Source: Mesorhizobium loti
GTDB taxonomy: Bacteria > Pseudomonadota > Alphaproteobacteria > Rhizobiales > Rhizobiaceae
Reading direction: 5' to 3'
Assembly: GCA_014189435.1 (NCBI GenBank)
Contig: CP050293.1
Span: forward strand, 1,617,001-1,681,000
Length of the DNA: 64,000 bases
Below the pieces are notes generated by a model, which was not told the origin of the DNA, did not search any database, and saw only the letters and a list, made by a program, of their open reading frames with translations. The translations under genes were made by a program, and so were the position numbers. Below, piece by piece: positions 44,120 through 55,851 of this stretch (position 1 is its first letter; each line of letters starts with the position of its first letter).

Positions 44120-45235
44120 TCAGCCGCTGATCTTGTCCAGTGACGTCTCGATCGCCTTCCAGAGCTCTTCCACCGGTTCGCAGCCGACCGAGAGGCGAAC
44201 GAAACCGGCGGGGACCGCATCACCTCGCTTCAAGCGCCGCTCGGCGGAGGTATGGACGCCGCCGAAGGATGTCGCGGCCTGCATCAGGTCGCAATTGTTG
44301 ATGAAAACCTCGGCCTTGTCCTCCGAGGCGAGCTCGAACGAGATGAGAAAGCCGAAGCGCTCCATCTGGGCGCGGGCTAGGTTGTGCGACGGGTCGCCTT
44401 CCAGCCCGGGATAACGCAGGCCGCTGATTGCGCGGTGACCCTGCAGCCGCCGGGCGATCACCTCCGCCGAGGAGCACATGCGGTCGAAGCGCACATCCAG
44501 TGTTTCGAGGCCGCGATGCACCAGCCAGGCTTCGAACGGTCCGGGAATGCTGCCGGAAACCTCGCGCCAGCCGGTCACGGCGGCGATGATGTCGGCATTG
44601 CGGCTGGCAACATGGCCGAACAGCACATCGGAATGGCCGTTGGGCGCCTTGGTGTCTGCGGCAACGACGATATCGGCGCCATGGTCGAGCGGCCGCTGGC
44701 CGAACGGCGTCATGGTCGTGTTGTCGACCACAAGGATCGCGCCGGCCTTGTGGGCAGCGTCGGCGACGGCCGCGATATCGCAGATATCCAGCCCCGGATT
44801 GGCAGGGGTTTCGACAAAGGCAAGGCGATAGCCATCGAAGCCGCCATCGAGGAAAGTCGAGGTCGGCCTGACATCGTAGGTGATGCCGAGCGGCTTGAGG
44901 AAGCGATCGGCCAAAGCCCGCGTCGTGTGATAGCCGTCGGAAGGTATCAGGATACGGTCGCCAGTTTTGAGCACGGCAAAAAACGCCGCCGAGATCGCCG
45001 CCATTCCTGATGGAAAGGCGACGCAGGGCGCGTCCTCCAGATGGGCCAGCATATGCTCGACCGCATCCCAGGTCGGATTGCTGAAGCGGCCGTACTGGTT
45101 GAAGCCGGTGGCGTCGCCGGGCGCGTGAAAAATGGCGGCCATGGTCAGGGGCAGCGGGATGGAATCGCCCATGGCAAGCCCGCCGCGACGCAAATGAGGA
45201 AGTGCTGCAGCGCGTGACTTTGCTGTTTCAGACAT
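44120..45235 (-). CDS. Cys/Met metabolism PLP enzyme (cystathionine lyase-like)
   Basis: PLP enzyme of 371 residues of the cystathionine gamma-lyase/beta-lyase family. PLP lysine K196 in VAADTKAPNGHSDVL, with YGRFSNPT (48-55), PSGMAAI (75-81), ETPANPGLD (142-150) and VDNTTMTP (170-177), and the C-terminal FGGVHTSAERRLK. It differs from the family member at 2184-3467 in the lysine motif (TKAPNGH versus TKYVGGH), so the two enzymes have different roles. Likely reaction is beta or gamma elimination of cystathionine. Divergent from mraZ, with a 410-bp gap. Confidence 0.9.
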   Translation of the reverse strand: MSETAKSRAAALPHLRRGGLAMGDSIPLPLTMAAIFHAPGDATGFNQYGRFSNPTWDAVEHMLAHLEDAPCVAFPSGMAAISAAFFAVLKTGDRILIPSDGYHTTRALADRFLKPLGITYDVRPTSTFLDGGFDGYRLAFVETPANPGLDICDIAAVADAAHKAGAILVVDNTTMTPFGQRPLDHGADIVVAADTKAPNGHSDVLFGHVASRNADIIAAVTGWREVSGSIPGPFEAWLVHRGLETLDVRFDRMCSSAEVIARRLQGHRAISGLRYPGLEGDPSHNLARAQMERFGFLISFELASEDKAEVFINNCDLMQAATSFGGVHTSAERRLKRGDAVPAGFVRLSVGCEPVEELWKAIETSLDKISG

Positions 45236-45645
45236 CGAATTTCAAACCCTGTTGGTGACCGACCGGATGCGGCGAGACGCTATGCTGGGTAGCGGCTCGC
45301 GGCAAGGCGCGTCCGGTTGGGCCAGGCGGCTCTAAACGCTTCGTTAGGCTTAATGATCCATAAAGACGAGACGTGCCGTCATGGCTGTTCTCATTGGTCG
45401 CGGCGCGCGTGTTTGTGAAGCCTATTCCCGTTGACGCCCATAGTGCCCCATGATATCCCATTTCGACATCAAAGCCTTCGTTCCGCGTCAGGGTAAAGCG
45501 TACGCCAATCGGGCAGCCGCGGCGGCTGTGCGTTTGCCGGTTTTTGCCCGTGCGAACGAGGTTGATGCGGGGCAGGGAACGCGCTGCGGCGGCGCGTGCG
45601 ACAAGATGGAGAGGGGTGCGGCGGCGCAAGCGGCTGTAGCGTTTA
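45236..45645. other. 410-bp intergenic region before the dcw cluster
   Basis: No convincing gene on either strand. The long open frame that enters mraZ from 45450 lacks homologous sequence and a ribosome site. The region must hold the mraZ promoter and the promoter of the divergent lyase gene; a CCCA triplet repeat at 45436-45460 is the one clear signal. A leader of about 185 bp separates that repeat from the mraZ start. Confidence 0.6.
45436..45460 (-). promoter_or_regulatory. Candidate MraZ-binding repeats
   Basis: GCCCA (45436), CCCCA (45446) and TCCCA (45456) are spaced exactly 10 bp apart; on the minus strand this is TGGGA-TATCA-TGGGG-CACTA-TGGGC. E. coli MraZ binds direct TGGGN repeats with 5-bp spacers in its own promoter, so this looks like an autoregulatory site. 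It is 186 bp before the mraZ ATG and in opposite orientation to the gene, so binding is inferred. Confidence 0.55.
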
Positions 45646-46104
45646 ATGGACCGGTTTCTGTCAAACACGGTGAGCAGGATCGATGCGAAGGGACGGGTGT
45701 CCGTTCCTGCGCATTTCCGTGCCGTCGTGCAGAAGCGCGGCTATTCGGAACTCTACGCACTGCGTTGCCTCGACCTGCCGGCGATGGATGTCGGCGGGCT
45801 CGACCTGCTCGACCGCTACGAGCAGCGCATCGCGCTCGAAGATCCCTTCCTGCAGACGGCGGACGATATGTCGTTCTTCTGCCATGGCGATGGCACCTTC
45901 TTGAAACTCGACCAGGACGGCCGCATCACGATGAGCGATTTCATTCGCGAACACACCGGCATTTCGGCGGAAGTGGCCTTTGTCGGGCGCGGCAATTTCT
46001 TTCAGATCTGGGAGCCGGGACGGCTTGCCGCCTATGGGGCGCAGGCGCGGGCCCGGCTTTTGCAGCTTCGGCAGGGGACGAAGCCTGGGGAGCGACCGGA
46101 ATGA
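45646..46104 (+). CDS. mraZ: Transcriptional regulator MraZ
   Basis: DNA-binding regulator of 152 residues at the head of the dcw cluster. Two AbrB/MraZ repeats: [20 protein letters not shown] (8-27) and [27 protein letters not shown] with the internal GRI/GRV dyad of the SpoVT-AbrB fold. MraZ represses its own operon in E. coli. The ATG at 45646 gives MDRFLSNTV, the usual N-terminus; the ribosome site is weak. It overlaps the next gene by 4 bp (ATGA). A candidate operator is at 45436-45460. Confidence 0.95.
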   Translation: MDRFLSNTVSRIDAKGRVSVPAHFRAVVQKRGYSELYALRCLDLPAMDVGGLDLLDRYEQRIALEDPFLQTADDMSFFCHGDGTFLKLDQDGRITMSDFIREHTGISAEVAFVGRGNFFQIWEPGRLAAYGAQARARLLQLRQGTKPGERPE

Positions 46105-47120
46105 CGGCGAGCCACGGCGATGACCTTCCTCACGCCGTTGGCGGATCGGCCCGCCACATTCCGGTCCTCCTTGGCGAAGTGCTCGAAGCGTTGGCGCCGG
46201 CGCAGGGCGACATCATCATCGACGGCACGTTCGGCGCCGGCGGCTACACCAGGGCTATTCTGGCGACGGGCGCTTCCGTGGTGGCGATCGACCGCGATCC
46301 GGATGCCATTGCGGCCGGGCGCGATCTGGAAGTGCAGTCGGGCGGCCGGCTGCGGCTGGTGCAGGCGCCGTTCTCGACGCTGGACGAGCACGTCGAAAGC
46401 GTCGACGGCGTCGTGCTCGACATTGGTGTGTCCTCGATGCAGCTCGACCAGGCCGAGCGCGGGTTTTCGTTCCGCGCCGACGGGCCGCTCGATATGCGGA
46501 TGGCGCAGGCTGGTTTGAGCGCCGCCGACGTCGTCAACAGCCTCAAGCCGGGCGACCTTGCCCGCATCTTCGGCTTCCTCGGCGAGGAGCGTCATGCCGG
46601 GCGCATCGCCCGCATGATCGAGGCTCGCCGCGAAAAGCGTCCGTTCGAACGCACGCTGGAACTGGCCGACGCCATCGAGACGCATATCGGCCGTGCGCCG
46701 AAGGACAAGATCCATCCGGCGACGCGCGTCTTCCAGGCGCTGCGCATCTTCGTCAATGACGAGCTTGGCGAACTGGCAAAGGCCCTGTTTGCCGCCGAAC
46801 GCGCGCTGAAGCCGGGCGGACGGCTCGCCGTGGTGACGTTCCATTCGCTGGAAGATCGCATCGTCAAGCGCTTCATCGCCGACCGGGCCGACGTCGCGAC
46901 CGGCTCGCGTCACTTGCCTGAGGCTCATGCGCGCACCGCGATTTTCCGCAAGGCGGGTGGCGGCGTGACGGCCGGCGACGCCGAGGTGGCGGCCAATCCG
47001 CGCGCCCGTTCGGCCAGGCTGCGCGCAGCGATCCGCACCGAGGCGCCGGCACGCAGCGGCGACTTTTCGATTTTCGGCCTTCCAAAGCTTCCCGGTATCG
47101 ACCGGCCGGGGGAGAGGTAG
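46101..47120 (+). CDS. rsmH: 16S rRNA (cytosine-1402-N4)-methyltransferase RsmH
   Basis: SAM-dependent enzyme of 339 residues, formerly MraW, that methylates C1402 in the decoding centre of 16S rRNA. Motifs [15 protein letters not shown] (19-33), [54 protein letters not shown] and [14 protein letters not shown] are diagnostic. Translationally coupled to mraZ by a 4-bp overlap. Extra frame upstream is the mraZ gene read in another frame, not part of this protein. Confidence 0.97.
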   Translation: MTASHGDDLPHAVGGSARHIPVLLGEVLEALAPAQGDIIIDGTFGAGGYTRAILATGASVVAIDRDPDAIAAGRDLEVQSGGRLRLVQAPFSTLDEHVESVDGVVLDIGVSSMQLDQAERGFSFRADGPLDMRMAQAGLSAADVVNSLKPGDLARIFGFLGEERHAGRIARMIEARREKRPFERTLELADAIETHIGRAPKDKIHPATRVFQALRIFVNDELGELAKALFAAERALKPGGRLAVVTFHSLEDRIVKRFIADRADVATGSRHLPEAHARTAIFRKAGGGVTAGDAEVAANPRARSARLRAAIRTEAPARSGDFSIFGLPKLPGIDRPGER

Positions 47121-47124
47121 CTAA

Positions 47125-47520
47125 GTGTTTCGTACCAGCGACATCGTCCTGATCGCCGTCATGGTTGCGGCGGCGGCCCTTACCTACAAGGCCAAGCGCG
47201 AGGCCGAGGAACAATTGGCGTCGGTGCAGAAAATCCATGCGCAGATCCGCTATGAGGAGGATACGATCGACCTGCTCAAGGCGGACTGGAGCCTGCTCAC
47301 CCAGCCGTCGCGGCTGCAGAAGCTGACCGAACTCTACAAATCACAGCTCGCATTGGAACCGGTCAGTGCTCGTCAGATCGTCGGCATCGGTGATCTGCCG
47401 GCCAAAGCCCTGGACATTCAGGACATCCTGAACGGACGCCAGGGCGGTATGGCCGACAATTCCGACCAAGCGCCTCCGGGTAGCCGGGATCCCGTGGTGA
47501 CCGGAGGCATCGCCCAATGA
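47125..47520 (+). CDS. ftsL: Cell division protein FtsL
   Basis: Bitopic divisome protein of 131 residues: a short cytoplasmic N-terminus, one membrane helix (IVLIAVMVAAAALTY, about 7-21), then a periplasmic coiled-coil segment (KREAEEQLASVQKIHAQIRYEEDTIDLLKADWSLL, 24-58) and an alphaproteobacterial tail. FtsL with FtsB and FtsQ activates FtsWI. GTG start at 47125 follows GAGAGGTAG. Position between rsmH and ftsI and a 4-bp overlap with ftsI fix the identity, since the sequence is poorly conserved. Confidence 0.92.
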   Translation: MFRTSDIVLIAVMVAAAALTYKAKREAEEQLASVQKIHAQIRYEEDTIDLLKADWSLLTQPSRLQKLTELYKSQLALEPVSARQIVGIGDLPAKALDIQDILNGRQGGMADNSDQAPPGSRDPVVTGGIAQ

Positions 47521-49226
47521 TCGGCAAACTGCTGAAGCGTCGCGCCAGGACGAGTGAAGATGGATCGATCGTGGTCGAGGGCGCCCGCAAGGCGACCGGC
47601 GGCAAGGGCAGGACGCGCATCGTGATGACGATGGCGGTGTTCTTCGGCATCTTCTCGACCATTTCCGGGCGGTTGGTCTATCTCGGCTTCCAGACCCCCG
47701 ACATGTCTGGCGGTCCGCAGAGCCGGGTGACGGCATCGCGACCCGACATTGTCGACCGCAATGGCGAAGTGCTGGCGACGGACATCAAGACGGCGTCGCT
47801 GTTTGCAGAACCGCGCCGGATCGTCGACGCCGACGAGGCGATCGAGAAGCTGTCGACGGTGCTTCCGGACATCGACTATGAGCAGACCTACCACAAGCTG
47901 AAGAGCGGCGCCGGTTTCGTCTGGCTGCAGCGGCAGCTGACGCCCAAGCAACAGTCCGACATCATGCAGCTCGGCATTCCCGGCTTCGGCTTCCGCACCG
48001 AGAAGCGCCGCTTTTATCCGAGCGGCGAGACCTCGTCCTACATTGTCGGCCTCACCAACATCGACAACCAGGGCATCTCCGGGATGGAGAAGTATGTCGA
48101 CGAGCAGGGCCTGAGCGACCTGCAGGCATCGGGCCTCGCGGTGGCCAAGGATCTCAAGCCGGTGAAGCTTTCGATCGATCTGCGCGTCCAGCATGTGGTG
48201 CGCGACGAGATCGCCGCCGGCCTGGAGCGCTATCGCGCCATGGGCGCTGGCGCCGTTGTGCTCAACGTCAAGACCGGCGAAGTGGTGGCGATGGCCTCGG
48301 TGCCGGATTTTGATCCGAACAATCCTTACAATGCACAGGACAAGGACCGGCTGAATCGGATGTCGGCGGGTCTCTATGAGATGGGCTCGACCTTCAAGAG
48401 CTTCACCTCAGCCATGGCGCTCGATTCCGGCAAGGCGACGATGGCGAGCCGCTTCGATGCTTCGCATCCAATCCGGGTCGGCCATCAGGCCATTCACGAC
48501 TTCCACGGCAAGAACCGTGTGCTGTCGTTGCCGGAGGTGTTCCTCTATTCGTCCAACATCGGGTCTGCCAGGGAGGCCGAGATGGTCGGCATCGCGGGGC
48601 ACCGCGAATTCCTGCATCGCCTTGGAATTTTGGACAAGATGCAGACCGAGCTGCCGGAAGTCGCCCGCCCGACTGAACCAAAGGTCTGGAAACAGGTCAA
48701 TTCGTTCACCATCGCCTTCGGCCATGGCGTGTCGACGACGCCGCTGCAAGCGGCGGTCGGCTGCGCGGCGCTGATGAATGGCGGCTTCCTGATGAATCCT
48801 ACCTTCCTGGTCCGCTCACAGGAAGAAGCGATGGCCATGGCCAAGAAAGTGGTCAGCGACAAGACCGTCGAGGGCATGCGCTACCTTTATTCGCTCAACG
48901 CCGAGAAGGGCTCGGCCAGAAACGCCAGAGTCCCCGGCTACCGCGTTGGCGGCAAGACCGGAACAGCCGAGAAGGTTATCAACGGCCGCTACTCGAAGGA
49001 GTTGAATTTCAATACCTTCGTCGCCGCCTTCCCGATGGACGATCCGCAATACCTCGTGTTTACGATTGCCGATGCCCCGCACCCGGAAAAGCCTGGCATG
49101 ACAGACGTCGCGGCCTCGAATGCGGGGGTTATGGCGGGAAACATCATCAGACGTGCGGCTGCCATGCTTGGCGTGAAGCCAGATTTCAGCCATGAAAATG
49201 GTGCAACGCTGGTTTCCTATCAGTGA
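47517..49226 (+). CDS. ftsI: Septal peptidoglycan transpeptidase FtsI (PBP3)
   Basis: Monofunctional class B penicillin-binding protein of 569 residues that cross-links septal peptidoglycan. One membrane helix near residues 35-55, a pedestal domain (SRPDIVDRNGEVLATDI, RRFYPSGETSSYIVG), then the transpeptidase domain with SxxK at 291-294 (GSTFKSF, S291 nucleophile), SSN at 345-347 and KTG at 480-482. Start overlaps ftsL by 4 bp. Works with FtsW, encoded 5.5 kb downstream. Confidence 0.97.
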   Translation: MIGKLLKRRARTSEDGSIVVEGARKATGGKGRTRIVMTMAVFFGIFSTISGRLVYLGFQTPDMSGGPQSRVTASRPDIVDRNGEVLATDIKTASLFAEPRRIVDADEAIEKLSTVLPDIDYEQTYHKLKSGAGFVWLQRQLTPKQQSDIMQLGIPGFGFRTEKRRFYPSGETSSYIVGLTNIDNQGISGMEKYVDEQGLSDLQASGLAVAKDLKPVKLSIDLRVQHVVRDEIAAGLERYRAMGAGAVVLNVKTGEVVAMASVPDFDPNNPYNAQDKDRLNRMSAGLYEMGSTFKSFTSAMALDSGKATMASRFDASHPIRVGHQAIHDFHGKNRVLSLPEVFLYSSNIGSAREAEMVGIAGHREFLHRLGILDKMQTELPEVARPTEPKVWKQVNSFTIAFGHGVSTTPLQAAVGCAALMNGGFLMNPTFLVRSQEEAMAMAKKVVSDKTVEGMRYLYSLNAEKGSARNARVPGYRVGGKTGTAEKVINGRYSKELNFNTFVAAFPMDDPQYLVFTIADAPHPEKPGMTDVAASNAGVMAGNIIRRAAAMLGVKPDFSHENGATLVSYQ

Positions 49227-49280
49227 TTCTTAGGGCGCGCCGGTAACTGCGCGCTATTTTGTTGCGGTGAACGGGACTCG

Positions 49281-50730
49281 ATGAAGCTCAGAGATCTAGC
49301 CGGTATCCTGCCCGTCGAGGGAATAGCTTCCGTCGATCTGGAGGTTACAGGGATTTCTTCGGATTCCCGCCAGGTAAAACCGGGCGTTGTCTTTTTGCGC
49401 TCGCCGGAACCAAGGCCGATGGTGCCGTTTATGCCGCCGACGCCGCCGCGCGCGGTGCGGCCGCGATCGTGGCGGGCAAGGGCAGCACCATTGCCGGGCT
49501 GTCGGTTCCGGTGCTGGCGGTCGACGATCCGCGCTTGGCGCTGGCGCTGAGTGCGGCCCGCTATTTCGGCAAGCAGCCACAGACCATGGTCGCGGTGACC
49601 GGCACCAGCGGCAAGACGTCGGTCGCCGCCTTCACCAGGCAGATCTGGGAGCAGGCCGGCTATGCCGCCGCTTCGATCGGCACCACCGGCGTCGTGGCGC
49701 CGGGCCGCAACGATTATGGCTCGCTGACGACGCCCGATCCGGTCGCCCTGCATCAATTGCTGCGGGAATTGGCCGATGCCGGCGTCAGCCACGCCTCGAT
49801 GGAAGCCTCCAGCCATGGGCTCGACCAGCGCCGCCTCGACGGCGTGAAGCTGGCGGCCGGCGGCTTCACCAATCTCGGCCGCGACCATATGGACTATCAT
49901 CCGACCATCGAGGACTACCACCGCGCCAAATTGCGCCTGTTCGACACACTGCTGCCGAAGGGCGCGCCGGCCGTGATCTTCGCCGACGATCCGTGGTCGG
50001 CGCCGACGATCAAGGCCGCACAGGCTGCCGGGCTCAATGTGCTGACTGTCGGCCGCCATGGCGATTTTCTCCGGCTGAAGCGGGTCGAGCACGAGCGCCA
50101 CCGCCAGCGCGCCGAGGTCGAGGCCGACGGCGTGCTCTACGAGATCGACCTGCCGCTGGCCGGTGATTTCCAGATTTCGAACGCCCTGGTTTCGGCGGGT
50201 CTTGCCATTTCCACGGGAACACCTGTCGCCAAGGCGTTGATGGCGTTGGAGAAACTGAAGGGCGCGCCGGGCCGGCTCGACCTCGTCGGCACGACCGTTA
50301 ATGGCGCGCCGGTCTATGTCGATTATGCCCACAAGCCCGACGCGCTGGAAAACGTGCTGGCCTCGGTGCGGCCGTTCACCACCGGCCGCGTCATCGTCGT
50401 CTTCGGCTGCGGCGGCGACCGCGACCGGGGAAAAAGGCCGATCATGGGTGAGATCGCGACGCGGCTTGCCGATGTCGTCATCGTCACCGACGACAATCCG
50501 CGCTCGGAAGTGCCGGAAACGATCCGTGCCGCCATCCTCGCGGCTGCTCCGGGCGCCATCGAGATCGGCGACCGGCGCCAGGCGATCCACGAGGCGGTCG
50601 CCCTGCTCAATGCCGGTGACACGCTGATTGTGGCCGGCAAAGGCCATGAGGAGGGCCAGACGATCGGCTCCGAGACCTTGCATTTCTCCGATCATGAGGA
50701 AGTTCGCGCAGCGCTCACGGAGCGTGCCGC

Positions 50731-50734
<4 letters not shown>
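49281..50734 (+). CDS. murE: UDP-MurNAc-tripeptide ligase MurE, with a one-base frameshift
   Basis: ATP-dependent ligase (484 residues when the frame is joined) that adds meso-diaminopimelate to UDP-MurNAc-L-Ala-D-Glu; the DNPR motif in [14 protein letters not shown] indicates the meso-DAP type. N-terminal domain [14 protein letters not shown]...[13 protein letters not shown] is in frame with the start at 49281; after TTTTTG (49392-49397) the rest continues in the -1 frame from [23 protein letters not shown] loop [17 protein letters not shown] and GHEEGQT follow. One missing base (T6 read as T5) explains it. As MurE is essential, a sequence error is likeliest. The 4-bp murF overlap is intact. 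Confidence 0.9.
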
Positions 50735-52188
<1,454 letters not shown>

Positions 52189-52207
52189 GTCGGGGGACGA
52201 AAAGCGC

Positions 52208-53290
52208 ATGTTTACACTGCTCGTCGATTTTGCGGACAAGGTCTCGGTCTTCAATGTCTTTCGCTACATCACTTTCCGCACCGGCGGGGCGCTGATCACG
52301 TCGGCGCTGATCGTCTTCATCTTCGGACCGACCATCATCAATTCGCTGCGGCTGCGGCAAGGCAAGGGTCAGCCGATCCGCGCCGACGGGCCGCAGACGC
52401 ATTTCAAGAAGGCCGGCACGCCGACCATGGGTGGGCTGATGATCCTGTCGGGCATTATCGGCTCGTCGCTTTTGTGGGCGAACCTGTCGAGCATCTATGT
52501 CTGGGTGGTGCTGCTGGTGACGCTGGGCTTCGGCTCGATCGGCTTCTACGACGACTATCTCAAAGTGACCAAGCAGTCGCATCTCGGCTTTTCCGGCAAG
52601 GCAAGGCTGGCGCTTGAATTCGTCATCGCCGGCATCGCTGCATGGGTGATCATGCACAATGGCCAGGCGCCGTTCTCGTCGTCGCTGACATTCCCCTTCG
52701 CCAAGGAATTCATCGTCAATCTCGGCTGGTTCTTCATTCCGTTCTCCTGCTTCGTCATCGTCGGCGCCGGCAATGCGGTGAACCTGACCGACGGCCTCGA
52801 CGGGCTGGCGATCGTGCCGATCATGATCGCGGCGGCGTCCTTCGGCGTCATCGCCTATCTCTCCGGCAACGCGGTCTTCGCCGAATATCTGCAGATCCAT
52901 TTCGTGCCCGGCACCGGCGAACTGGCGGTCGTGCTCGGCTCCGTCATCGGCGCCGGCCTCGGCTTCCTCTGGTTCAACGCGCCGCCGGCGGCGATCTTCA
53001 TGGGCGACACCGGCTCGCTGGCCATGGGCGGCCTGATCGGCACGGTCGCGGTCGCCACCAAGCACGAGATCGTGCTGGTCATCGTTGGCGGATTGTTCGT
53101 CGTGGAAATCCTGTCCGTCATCATCCAGGTCGGCTATTTCAAGATGACCGGCAAGCGGGTGTTCCTGATGGCGCCGATCCACCATCATTTCGAAAAGCTC
53201 GGCTGGACCGAAAGCCAGGTGGTGATCCGCTTCTGGATCATCGCCGTCATCCTGGCGCTGGTCGGCCTGTCGACCCTCAAGCTGAGATAG
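52208..53290 (+). CDS. mraY: Phospho-MurNAc-pentapeptide translocase MraY
   Basis: Integral membrane enzyme of 360 residues that transfers phospho-MurNAc-pentapeptide to undecaprenyl phosphate, forming lipid I. Ten helices. Catalytic loops include [30 protein letters not shown] (Asp-Asp pair), [16 protein letters not shown], and [11 protein letters not shown], followed by [11 protein letters not shown]. Start at 52208 (MFTLLVDFA) 20 bp after murF; the frame upstream belongs to murF. Confidence 0.98.
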   Translation: MFTLLVDFADKVSVFNVFRYITFRTGGALITSALIVFIFGPTIINSLRLRQGKGQPIRADGPQTHFKKAGTPTMGGLMILSGIIGSSLLWANLSSIYVWVVLLVTLGFGSIGFYDDYLKVTKQSHLGFSGKARLALEFVIAGIAAWVIMHNGQAPFSSSLTFPFAKEFIVNLGWFFIPFSCFVIVGAGNAVNLTDGLDGLAIVPIMIAAASFGVIAYLSGNAVFAEYLQIHFVPGTGELAVVLGSVIGAGLGFLWFNAPPAAIFMGDTGSLAMGGLIGTVAVATKHEIVLVIVGGLFVVEILSVIIQVGYFKMTGKRVFLMAPIHHHFEKLGWTESQVVIRFWIIAVILALVGLSTLKLR

Positions 53291-53298
53291 GAGGCCCT

Positions 53299-54699
53299 TT
53301 GATCCCCGCCGCATCCTTTGCAGGCAAGCGCGTTTCGCTCTTCGGGCTCGGTGGCTCGGGGATCGCGACGGCGCGCGCGCTGATCGAGGGCGGGGCGGAC
53401 GTGCTGGCCTGGGACGATAATCCCGAAAGCGTTGCCAAGGCGGCCGCTGCCGGCATCGCAACCGCCGACCTGCGTGGTGCCGACTGGGCGAAATTCTCGG
53501 CCTTCGTGCTGTCTCCGGGCGTGCCGTTGACGCATCCCAAGCCGCATTGGACGGTGGAGCTGGCGCGCGGGTCAGGCGTCGAGATCATCGGCGACATCGA
53601 GCTTTTCTGCCGCGAGCGGATGCTGAGTGCGCCAATTTCGCCCTTCATCGCCATCACCGGCACCAACGGCAAGTCGACGACAACGGCACTGACCGCGCAT
53701 ATCCTGAAAGCAGCCGGGCGTGACACCCAGATGGGCGGCAATATCGGCCGCGCGGTGATGACGCTCGATCCGCCGGAGCCCGATCGGCACTATGTCGTCG
53801 AATGCTCGTCCTACCAGATCGACCTCGCGCCCTCGATCAACCCGACCGCCGGCATCCTGCTCAATCTGACGCCCGACCATCTCGATCGCCACGGCACCAT
53901 GCAGCACTACGCCGCGATCAAAGAGCGGCTGGTGGCCGGCAGCGAGACGGCAATCGTCGGCATCGACGATTCCTGGTGCGCGCAGATCGCCGAGCGGCTG
54001 GAGCGGGCGGGGCGGCATGTCATCCGTATTTCCAAGCGGCTGCCGCTGACCGACGGCTATTTCGCCGACGGCACCAATCTGATGGAAGCGGTGCACGGCC
54101 GCTACAGCCGCGTCGCCTTCCTCGAGGGCATCGGCTCGCTGCGCGGCCAGCACAATGCGCAGAACGCGCTGGCAGCGGTTGCCGCGTGCCTCAAGGTCGG
54201 GCTGGAGCTTGGCGAGATCCAGTCGGGGCTGGAAAGCTTTCCCGGCCTCGCGCACCGCATGGAGCAGGTCGGCCGCAAGGACCATGTGCTGTTCATCAAC
54301 GATTCCAAGGCGACCAATGCCGATGCGGCGGCACCGGCGCTGTCGAGCTTTGCACGCATCTACTGGATCGCCGGCGGCCTGCCAAAGGAAGGCGGCATCG
54401 AGCCGTTGCGCGGCTTCTTCCCGCGCATCGCAAAGGCCTATCTGATCGGCGAGGCCGCCCCCGCCTTTTCGGCGACGCTGGGTGAGGCCGTGCCTTACGA
54501 GATTTCAGGCACGCTGGCCGCGGCGGTCGAGCATGCCGCGCATGATGCGGCCCAGGACGACAGCGGCGAGGCGGTGGTGCTGTTGTCGCCGGCCTGCGCC
54601 AGTTTCGACCAGTTCAAGAATTTCGAAGTCCGCGGCGAAGCCTTCAGGCAAGCTGCGAATGCTATCGAGGGCGTGAAACCCATCGGAGGGGCACGATAA
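53299..54699 (+). CDS. murD: UDP-MurNAc-L-alanine:D-glutamate ligase MurD
   Basis: Cytosolic Mur ligase of 466 residues that adds D-glutamate to UDP-MurNAc-L-alanine. N-terminal Rossmann part [32 protein letters not shown] loop [26 protein letters not shown] and [12 protein letters not shown] start at 53299, 7 bp after the mraY stop, supported by TAGGAGG; no ATG or GTG fits as well. The stop TAA shares its last base with the ftsW ATG (TAATG), an unusually tight join. Confidence 0.95.
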   Translation: MIPAASFAGKRVSLFGLGGSGIATARALIEGGADVLAWDDNPESVAKAAAAGIATADLRGADWAKFSAFVLSPGVPLTHPKPHWTVELARGSGVEIIGDIELFCRERMLSAPISPFIAITGTNGKSTTTALTAHILKAAGRDTQMGGNIGRAVMTLDPPEPDRHYVVECSSYQIDLAPSINPTAGILLNLTPDHLDRHGTMQHYAAIKERLVAGSETAIVGIDDSWCAQIAERLERAGRHVIRISKRLPLTDGYFADGTNLMEAVHGRYSRVAFLEGIGSLRGQHNAQNALAAVAACLKVGLELGEIQSGLESFPGLAHRMEQVGRKDHVLFINDSKATNADAAAPALSSFARIYWIAGGLPKEGGIEPLRGFFPRIAKAYLIGEAAPAFSATLGEAVPYEISGTLAAAVEHAAHDAAQDDSGEAVVLLSPACASFDQFKNFEVRGEAFRQAANAIEGVKPIGGAR

Positions 54700-55850
54700 T
54701 GCAGAGCCGTCTCGACAAAAGTCCGGTTGCGACCTGGTGGTGGACGATCGATCGCTGGTTCCTGGCGGCGTTCCTGTCGCTGATGGGGCTCGGCATCGTG
54801 CTGTCCTTCGCCGCCAGCCCGGCGGTGGCCGAACGCATCGGCCTCGACAGCTTCCACTTCGCCACCAGGCAGATCATCTTCACCGTGCCGGCGCTCGGCG
54901 TGATGCTGGCCGTCTCCTTCCTCGATTCCCGGCAGATCCGGCGCATGGCGCTGATCATGCTGTGCCTGATGCTGGTGCTGATGGTGGCGGTGCTTTACAT
55001 CGGCGTCGAGGTCAAGGGCGCGCGCCGCTGGGTTTCGCTTGCCGGCCTGTCGATCCAGCCGTCTGAATTTCTGAAACCCGCTTTCGTCATCATGTGCGCC
55101 TGGCTGTTTGCCGAGCACAAGCGCCAGCCCGACATTCCGGGCAATCTGTTCGCCATGCTGCTGCTGGTGCTGGTCGTGTCGCTGCTGGTGGCGCAACCCG
55201 ACCTCGGCCAGACCATGCTGACGACCGGCACCTGGGGCATCATGTTCTTCATGGCGGGGCTGCCATGGCTGTGGATCGTCGCACTGGGGGCTGCCGGCGT
55301 CGGCGGCGTCTTTGCCGCCTATACGGTGTTTCCGCATGTCGCCTTGCGCATCGACAAGTTCCTCACCGGCGAAGGCGACACGTTCCAGGTCGACATGGGG
55401 CGCGAAGCGCTGATCAACGGCGGCTGGTTCGGCGTCGGGCCGGGCGAGGGCACCGTCAAGCGGGTCATCCCCGACAGCCATGCCGACTTCGTCTTTTCGG
55501 TCGCCGGCGAAGAGTTCGGACTGATCATGTGTTTCTTCATCATGTCGATCTTTGCCTTCATCGTGCTGCGCGGTCTCAACACGGCGCTGAAGGAGCATGA
55601 CGATTTCACCCGCTATGCGGTCGGTGGTCTGGTTACTGTCTTCGGCCTGCAGGCTGTCATCAACATGTGCGTCAACCTGCAGCTGGTGCCGGCCAAGGGC
55701 ATGACGCTGCCCTTCATCTCCTATGGCGGCTCCTCGCAGATCGCCATCGCCATTTCGATGGGTATGGTGCTGGCGTTGACGCGCAAGCGGCCTGAAAAGC
55801 GCAAGCAGATGGGCTTTGGCCTGTCGCAGCGCGCTCTGCCGGCGGAGTGA
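54699..55850 (+). CDS. ftsW: Septal peptidoglycan polymerase FtsW
   Basis: SEDS-family glycosyltransferase of 383 residues with about ten membrane helices, which polymerises lipid II at the septum together with FtsI. Motifs: [21 protein letters not shown] segment ([22 protein letters not shown]), [11 protein letters not shown] and the C-terminal [23 protein letters not shown], all diagnostic. Start at 54699 overlaps the murD stop by one base. Tail [12 protein letters not shown] is short. The next gene starts 1 bp after its stop. Confidence 0.97.
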   Translation: MQSRLDKSPVATWWWTIDRWFLAAFLSLMGLGIVLSFAASPAVAERIGLDSFHFATRQIIFTVPALGVMLAVSFLDSRQIRRMALIMLCLMLVLMVAVLYIGVEVKGARRWVSLAGLSIQPSEFLKPAFVIMCAWLFAEHKRQPDIPGNLFAMLLLVLVVSLLVAQPDLGQTMLTTGTWGIMFFMAGLPWLWIVALGAAGVGGVFAAYTVFPHVALRIDKFLTGEGDTFQVDMGREALINGGWFGVGPGEGTVKRVIPDSHADFVFSVAGEEFGLIMCFFIMSIFAFIVLRGLNTALKEHDDFTRYAVGGLVTVFGLQAVINMCVNLQLVPAKGMTLPFISYGGSSQIAIAISMGMVLALTRKRPEKRKQMGFGLSQRALPAE

Positions 55851-55851
55851 C

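Noticed and set aside
45450..46100. N-terminal extension of rsmH back to 45450
   Set aside because: This part is mraZ and its leader read in a different frame; the conserved RsmH N-terminus begins after the ATG at 46101.
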